Shown one piece after another: positions 58,057 through 64,000 of a stretch of 64,000 nt of DNA. The notes under the pieces are model-generated. The model saw only the letters and a list, made by a program, of their open reading frames with translations. It searched no databases and was not told the origin of the DNA. A program made the translations under genes and the position numbers. Source of the stretch: Chondrosia reniformis (Eukaryota; Porifera; Demospongiae; Chondrillida; Chondrillidae); assembly GCA_947172415.1 (NCBI GenBank), contig OX359200.1, forward strand, positions 374,501 through 438,500, read 5' to 3'. Every line of letters starts with the position of its first letter. Within the stretch, counting starts at the first letter, position 1.

Positions 58057-58790
58057 CGGCTCACGAGCCATCAACTCTGGAGGTCTATGCTTGCGTAGAT
58101 CGACGCGAAAACCGTGGTAGGAGCACGACCATGGTACACGTCTATCCGAAGGGTCATCGGTGTTCGTATAGTGGGGTGGTCTCTCTATCATGGGTTAGTG
58201 CCTGGAGATGTATCTCACTATTAATCTTGCTTGTGTGTTAAATTGGCACTTGCGGATTCTTGCTATACGACCCGTACCTGGAGGTTGCGTGGATCCAGTG
58301 CCACTACGTAGTCGGTCAGGAAGCTATTGTAGGCTGCCACATCAGGTTGGTTGGACATTTGCAATTTGAATCTTCCTCGATGTTTATATCCGTGTTATTA
58401 TTTATGTATTCTCTACTTCTTTTCTTGTAGTTCATCGATGGGTCCCTACTCTAAAGCAACCTGGCCGATCCCAATGAGCTAAAGTCTGTGTACAGTGCTC
58501 CCAAGCTGCGTTGTGTGCACATGATGATTCTCATTGGTGGGAGTTTGTGGTCCGCCAGGGTCGGGCTTGTTCTGTCCGTAGCGTGAGGCAGAGCAAGACT
58601 AGTAACTGGTCACAGGACGGTCAGGTACGCCGGATCGCTCCCGAGCAGCTTCTCTTACGTCGCCAGTAGTGGAAGTGTCAAACAGAGTTGAAAACAGTTT
58701 TTGGGGCACGAAGTACTTCCACCTCCTCGTGGTGTGCCCTGGGGTCGTCTTTACACTCAGTAAAGTGATGCGAAGAGAAGTACCTTATCA
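58057..58790 (+). other. GC-rich transcribed-like island: structured RNA gene or decayed protein gene
   Basis: The GC content is clearly higher than that of both flanks and it follows a complete promoter. The first 130 bases contain strong hairpins: GGCTCACGAGCC, TCTATGC-TT-GCGTAGA, CCGTGGT…ACCATGG and CCGA…TCGG. Further on, open stretches in different frames look protein-like, for example 58281-58345 (EVAWIQCHYVVGQEAIVGC) and about 58493-58668 (HDDSHWWEFVVRQGRACSV, ending TAG). They do not join in one frame with normal splice sites. I do not recognise a family. It may be a non-coding RNA, a frameshifted pseudogene, or a gene with unusual exons. Confidence 0.4.
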
Positions 58791-59017
58791 ATTTCAGCTA
58801 TGAAGAACAAAGAACTTGTTAACGAACAATATTTTTCTTTTTTAATTTTGAACTTTGAAATGAACATTGTATGACTAATTATAATTTATTTCTGAATGAA
58901 CTGAAATTCGTAGTATATATGTGTACAGTGCACGTGTATACGTGTACTTAAGTACTCTGCATAGCTTTTGCAGGAACAATGATTTGATCGTAATTTATAT
59001 GCTGATCATGACTAAAA

Positions 59018-62000
59018 ATGGCGTCCCAAAAGGTATTCCATATTTCAAGACCGCTTCTAAATAAAGATTTTAAGAAATACCAGTTAGTTCCGAATAAGCT
59101 AGAAAGTGCTTCTGTCAAGTTAAGTCCAACCGAACTTGTTAAGAAAGGCGAACGGAAGGAATTTAGCAAAAACTACTATCATCTCTGGTTCTTCAAACTG
59201 AACAACTACTTTATAGTAGACCCATGGAACCCCAGCATCGTGTACTGGTTCTCAAAGGCCAACGAAGTCATCAGAGGAACTATAGCAGTGAGTTATTAAA
59301 GTGCACCATGTGCATAACACACTATCTATATAGTCTATTGATTGCGTATTTAATTGTATACATTCGACTTGATTGCTACAGGAAGATGGAACGCCTGTTG
59401 TTAAAAGTGTCTACTTCACCAAAAACCCCGGGAATTGGGTATGGGCGGACATGGTTGGCATATTCTCAAAGTTCCATTTTTTGAACGAATACTACTGTTT
59501 ATTTACCGCTGGAATTGGTGATGTGCAACTGATGTACACAGGCCAGCAGAGAGGCGACCCCGACGAGCAGTGGATCATTGCTTTGGACCTCGTCTTTGAC
59601 AAACCACCAGAAAAAGAAGGAGGAGGAATAAATGTTGGATTTCCAACTGCCATGTTGGATGTTCACTTAGAGGAGGACAACCAGACAGTCAATGTTGCCG
59701 GATTGATTGTTTTGGATCCAGAAGGGGAGAAAAATCCCTATGGCAACGTGTGCACAATCAAGTGGTATGAGTGTGAATTCACGGAACCACTAACTGGGCC
59801 GGAAATGGTATCCAAAGAAGCAAAGATGAAGGTGAACTTTCAACGACATCTTGCTCTAGATTCGGTGGCTGTTCCGTATTATGCTGCCTTTGTTGGGGAC
59901 TATCTTACCATCATCATCGATCGGGATCTGACCGGTAATGTCTACGAGAAGGAGAAAGACAGGAAGAAGAGGTACTGGGAATATGGCTACGCAGACATGA
60001 AGGAGCAGGACAATCTTGGATGGCAGCAGACATTAACGGAGGTCAATATTGTAATCGATTTGCCTTCAGACGTAGTGAAGGAGGATGTGGAATGTGAGTT
60101 TAAGAAGAACCACATCCATGTTGGTCTCACAGATGGCACCGACTATCTGGACGGGGAGCCTTTCAGGGAGTTGGACCCTGAGGCCTGCTTCTGGACCTTT
60201 GACAAGAAGAGACAAGTGTGAGTTGATGAAATTCTATTTCAAATATGAGGTTCTGCAAGTAAACACTATAGAAAAGGACCATCAGTCATGTATCTTCAGT
60301 AAATGGTAAAATGTGTTTGGTACCAGATTTTTAACTGATCACGCCACCTTTATTAAGTCTTTGAGATGGTTCATCTTTAGTCTTTTGAGTGTCTAAAGAC
60401 AAGCTGCATCTCTAGACACAATTTGGCTTTTAAGAAGTCAGACATTGTGACCCTGGCAGTCTTCTTCAGGGACTGACTCGAAAAACCATCTCAAAGATAA
60501 TTTTGGCACAGTTAGAAGAAATCCCTATAATCTAATTCTTCGTTAAGGACTGAAATTCACTCAAATTTTGTACACATGGCTTGCTATTGGATACCATTTT
60601 CTGTGATTTCTATTGGTAGGGTTCTTATATGTGTCCTATGTACAATAATGTATATAAAATACAGTATAAGTTATATGTGCAGTATATGTAGTTGTGAATA
60701 GAATGTGTTTACTCTTTTTCATTTAGAATTGAAATCCTGCTGACCAAGGAGTCGAAGGACGAATGGACCCAGATTTACAAGCCCCCGCCCCCTCCACCAC
60801 GCCCACCCTCCAGCAGCAGCGATGAAGATGAGCTAACCCCTCACTGCAGGCCAAGAGGAAGGCACCGTGGACTGTATCCTGGATACCGAAGAGCTCGGCG
60901 AATGCCTAGGCTAAAACACCCAAAGCCTCTCTTCTTCTTTGATCACAGAGAAGTTGTGAAAAAAGTAAATTTGTACTACCTACGTTGTTTTATCCATATC
61001 ACAGGGGAAGGACAGAATAAAATATTTTAAATTTTGAGGGGTGTTCATTGTTTAGTATTTTGACAATTTAACCTCTATCAAGGAGGGAAATATTTGTAAA
61101 GGGGGGAACATACCCACTTCCTCTTTAAAAGAACCCTGATTGTATTATTGGCCTGTGACATCTGTTAAATTACATGATGAGACCTTTCAATTTTCAATTT
61201 CAGAGAAACCATTTTGCAAGCAAATTAAATGTATTAACTGATTGCTTTCTTTGGTAGGAGAAACCTCCCAAGAGAACCAGACCTATTGCTTGGAATACAT
61301 TGGAAAATGACAATGGAGAGACGCTCTTTGTGATTGATAGACTTGGGGGATGTGTGCAAAGGGTATGAATAGTTGAACACAGCATTTTTCAACATGTTAC
61401 ATCTACTTTAGAGTAAAGGCCTATAGGGAACTAAAACTAGTGAGAGCTTTGGATGAGGATATGAGCTTTCTCCTTCTCCTTCTCTTCTTCTCCACTGGGC
61501 CAGACAGCTGTTTCTGGGAATGCCACCCTTCATCAATGAACCTGGGAATCTTTGTCTTATTCTTGATCTTTTGTGAGTCATTAGCGTGTTTACTGGTTTT
61601 CTTTACAGAAAGACTAAATCAGATCCTATTTGTTTCTCTATCCAGGCTCCTCTAATCTCCGACAAATTCATGTTTCGCATTATAACTGAACCAGACAGTG
61701 CTCCCCTCTTCCTCACAAAGCACGATGTGGATGGGGTTGTTTGGAAGCCCTATGTCTGTATTCCTGAGATCAGTGATGTCGAACAGGAAACCAGTTATGT
61801 GGATTTGGAGGAACCTCCGATCCAGTGCAGACACGTTGATACTTTCCATGCTCTGGGATACATTTTTGAGGGTAAACGTGATCGTAAGTATACAGCCTGT
61901 GATATTAGTAGAAAATATGCAGCCATCTGCAACTCCTACTCACATCTCTTCATGTTCCGACATCCTGGCAATGAGGAGGAGGTGGCCGAAGAGTATGTTC

Positions 62001-62122
62001 ACACCTTCACTGATGTGAATGAGGATGGTAGCTTACAGGAAATCTTTGGTCTTCATGTCACACCAAATGGCAGCGTGTTTGTCCTAAGAGAAAACTCCCT
62101 TGTTACACTTAGATTTAATTAA
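59018..62122 (+). CDS. NUDCD1: NudC domain-containing protein 1
   Basis: CS-domain co-chaperone-like protein. Exons: 59018-59287, 59382-60217, 60727-60964, 61258-61362, 61646-62122 (641 aa; human about 583). The N-terminal region begins with the family's RPLL-D-F pattern (SRPLLNKDFKKYQL) and contains WIIALDLVF and PYYAAFVGDYLTIII. The CS domain runs from WQQTLTEVNIVIDLPSDVV through HIHVGLTDGTDYLDGE to CFWTFDKKRQVIEILL. A Pro/Ser/Arg-rich insert (PPPPPPRPPSSSSDEDE and an Arg-rich stretch) explains the extra length. The C-terminal half has the diagnostic KHDVDGVVWKP and DTFHALGYIFEGKRDRKY, then AAICNSYSHLFMFRHPG, and ends NSLVTLRFN. The start is the first ATG, with no upstream frame. Intron 2 contains a MITE and intron 4 a SINE-like copy. 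Confidence 0.92.
60360..60545. mobile_element. MITE-like fold-back element
   Basis: Left end TTTGAGATGGTTCATCTTTAG and inner inverted match AACCATCTCAAAGAT, followed by a right flank GGCACAGTTAGAAGAAATCCC shared with 33660-33722 and 62735-62795. The element is intronic in NUDCD1. Confidence 0.65.
61405..61580 (+). repeat. dispersed SINE-like repeat, long copy
   Basis: Starts GAGTAAAGGCCTATAGGG, runs through CTTCTCCACTGGGCCAGACA and GGGAATCTTTGTCTTATTCT. It matches the reverse copy at 46385-46600. It lies in NUDCD1 intron 4. Confidence 0.8.
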
Positions 62123-62915
62123 TTCTAAATACTATTTTGGCTTCTTTTTGTAGACTTTATTGGTATGCCTTTATAAGATGCTTGTAATATAATATACGTA
62201 TTATGATATAGATTGTACATACGGAACTAGATATGATGTATGAAGTTTATTGAGCAACAGCAACATTAAATCTTTGGAATAGAATGTTTCAACCCATAGG
62301 TCTTCATCAGCAATAATGCTCAATAAACTTCATATATCATCATGATCGCGACGAATAAACCCTATCACTTCATAGAACTAGATATATGTAACCATAAAAA
62401 TTATATAGGGGACTTTATAAACTAGCCATGACCTTAAATCATCGACTCTGGACACATGAGAGTGATAATACGATAACAGATTTATTATGGTGACATATGC
62501 AGTTGAAATAATAATTATGAGTCTATACATCTAAGAGTACAAGTTATATGTAATATATAGGAGAACCATTCTTACATGTGCACATAGATTAACATGTATT
62601 GCTTTGGTAAACAGTAGTTATAATGGAGCTAACATCAGTAGTATATATATAGAAACAGGTATGTACGTACAAATATTACAACTTGAATGTGATTATCAAC
62701 AATGTTTTGATTTACAAACATATCATATACAATCTTTGGAAAGGTTCATCTTTCCAAAGATAAGTTCTACGCAGTTAGAAGAAACCCTTATTCTATTATA
62801 TCATATACAAGGCATGTAGAGTACATGTACACGTTTCACTTTCTAAAAGCAAGTACAAATCTAAGACATCATTAAAATTGGTTTGTCTTCAGTTCAAACT
62901 CCTTTAATATACACT
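62123..62915. other. convergent intergenic region NUDCD1 / cupredoxin gene
   Basis: Contains the fold-back element at 62233-62346 and a MITE end at about 62735-62795 (ATCTTTGGAAAGGTTCATC and its inverse); no gene is supported. Confidence 0.5.
62233..62346. mobile_element. fold-back element with hammerhead-like core
   Basis: Inverted ends ATGTATGAAGTTTATTGAGCA and TGCTCAATAAACTTCATATAT flank about 65 bp. On the minus strand (62310-62286) the interior reads CTGATGA, A, GACC-TATG-GGTT, GAAAC, related to the element at 48149-48173. Confidence 0.6.
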
Positions 62916-64000
62916 TTAGATCAATACAAATAAGGCTGCAACAGCCACTGCTCCAATGAGACACCCAACTACGCCTGCCTTGCTGCCACCTGACAAGGGA
63001 GGTTCAACTATTATCTTCCATCCAAAATAGCGATGGTTGGCACACTACAGAGAGGAGAGGTGGTCAACTGTGTAGTTATACAACATCTGTACATGTACTG
63101 TGAACAGCTTATGTAAAAGTAGGTCATATTCATGTGGTTACTGACTGAGTTAATATATAGTGATTGAACATTGTACTCACTTGATAGTATACTATATTAG
63201 GTGTACTGTCATCGGGGGTCCACTTAAGAACACCAGCCGTAGGACTGTTGCTAGCACAAGTGTAATTTAGAGTATTGAAGTAGTCACTGAATCCTTTAGT
63301 ACAGTCTTGCAGGGTAGGGAAGCTAGTTTGTAGATCAGGTCTGTATTCACAGTAAGTACCCACTGGAATAAACATAAAAAAACAACAAATATACAAGTCT
63401 GGTTATTGGCCAATTGGATAGTAACACATCACTTCATCGCTTCTATGTTTGGGTGCACCATTAATATCATGCAAGGTGCGCCCAAACATAAAAGTGATGC
63501 AGTTAGTCATCCGATTGGAAGTTACAATAATAGAAAACTAACCAATCAGATCCTTCTCATTATTAACATCCAGTCCTGCAATTACAGTTTCTCTCTCCTG
63601 AAGTTAGAAGAATAGCAACCAGTATTTTACTATATTCATACAACTGTATAGTATATTGTATATCTACCAAATGATCACGTGCCGGTCACATGACTGCAAT
63701 TACAAGCTCACCTTAGTTGCTTTGTATCCCAGTCTACCTCCAATTTTATCATCAGTGATATAAAATGGATGAAAGTCACTTCCACCATTAGTATCCGGAT
63801 CATCTCCTCCAAACACTCTGAAGGTGTAAGTGTTTCCTCTCTTTACCCTCAGAACAGGAATCAGAGTATCATTGAGGTACCAACCTACTCCCCATCCAAT
63901 AGCACCTACACAGATCACAAGGAGTCAATACATAATTTGCAATCGAACAAAAGAGAAAAAGTCAGTAATAATTACTGTACCAGTAATCGCTTGATATCCC
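62916..64000 (-). CDS. Skeletor-like cupredoxin-domain membrane protein, partial
   Basis: 3' part of a minus-strand gene; the 5' part lies beyond the window. Exons: 64000-63981 (partial), 63905-63712, 63597-63543, 63362-63181, 63044-62916, all in phase. The protein has a cupredoxin-like fold signature. It begins WYLNDTLIPVLRVKRGNTYT, then FRVFGGDD and HPFYITDDKIGG. A Cys-containing segment (GTYCEYRPDL, DCTKGF) follows, then WTPDDSTPNIVYYQCANHRY with FGWKIIVEP. The pair HPFYITD and P-(D/N)-x-VYYQC-x-HR-x-x-GWKI is typical of the Skeletor/DOMON-associated cupredoxin domain of animals. The C-terminus is a short linker and a hydrophobic helix (GCLIGAVAVAALFVLI) ending the protein, so it is a C-terminally anchored or GPI-type surface protein. 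Metal binding is not evident. Confidence 0.75.
63432..63500. mobile_element. short perfect-like hairpin (MITE remnant)
   Basis: Arms around TATGTTTGGGTGCACC and GGTGCGCCCAAACATA, extended by CATCGCTTC/AAAAGTGATG, with a loop of about 15 bases. It lies in an intron of the cupredoxin gene. Confidence 0.75.

Overview
The window looks like nuclear DNA from an early-branching animal, most probably a sponge. It is AT-rich and its genes are split by many short GT-AG introns. Five genes encode C4 zinc-finger nuclear receptors. Single orthologues of conserved animal genes (TMX3, TIMM21, ABHD4, ZC3H18, NUDCD1) accompany them, and small fold-back and SINE-like repeats are common. The sponge assignment is inference from divergent receptor ligand-binding domains and gene structure; no marker gene proves it.

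Layout. Positions 1-13.6 kb hold almost no recognisable coding sequence: three large minisatellites, microsatellites, repeat copies, two RFX-type X-boxes, DR1-like receptor sites, and one orphan signal-peptide exon on the minus strand. NR-A, the first nuclear receptor (+), lies at 13.7-18.8 kb. A TMX3-like ER thioredoxin membrane protein (+) lies at 18.9-30.0 kb, with tandem duplications and a possible nested minus-strand reading frame in its introns. Four nuclear receptors at 30.3-43.0 kb are arranged as a palindrome: NR-B(+) NR-C(+) NR-D(-) NR-E(-). NR-B and NR-E share an almost identical 1.25-kb inverted segment carrying the hinge and most of the ligand-binding domain. Positions 43-48.5 kb are non-coding apart from repeats. 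An atypical Rab-like GTPase, TIMM21, ABHD4 and a ZC3H18-like CCCH protein follow on the plus strand at 48.5-57.6 kb. A GC-rich transcription-unit-like island with a CRE, CCAAT, E2F and TATA promoter lies at 57.97-58.8 kb. NUDCD1 (+) lies at 59.0-62.1 kb. The window ends with the 3' part of a minus-strand gene for a Skeletor-like cupredoxin membrane protein.

The four palindromic receptor genes have one architecture. A first exon carries the whole DNA-binding domain and stops at the same phase-1 site after GM(M/R)KEG. A second long exon carries a Pro/Ser-rich hinge plus ligand-binding helices. A last exon has exactly 245 coding bases in all four. NR-A shares the first splice site but has a ligand-binding domain split over three exons. 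The receptors are transcription factors of a common family and could plausibly act on DR1-type elements, several of which occur in the window. The other genes are ordinary housekeeping neighbours (ER redox, mitochondrial import, lipid hydrolysis, RNA processing, chaperone-like) with no obvious functional link.

Exon coordinates were assembled by hand from reading frame, splice consensus and phase. Untranslated exons and poly(A) sites were not determined.
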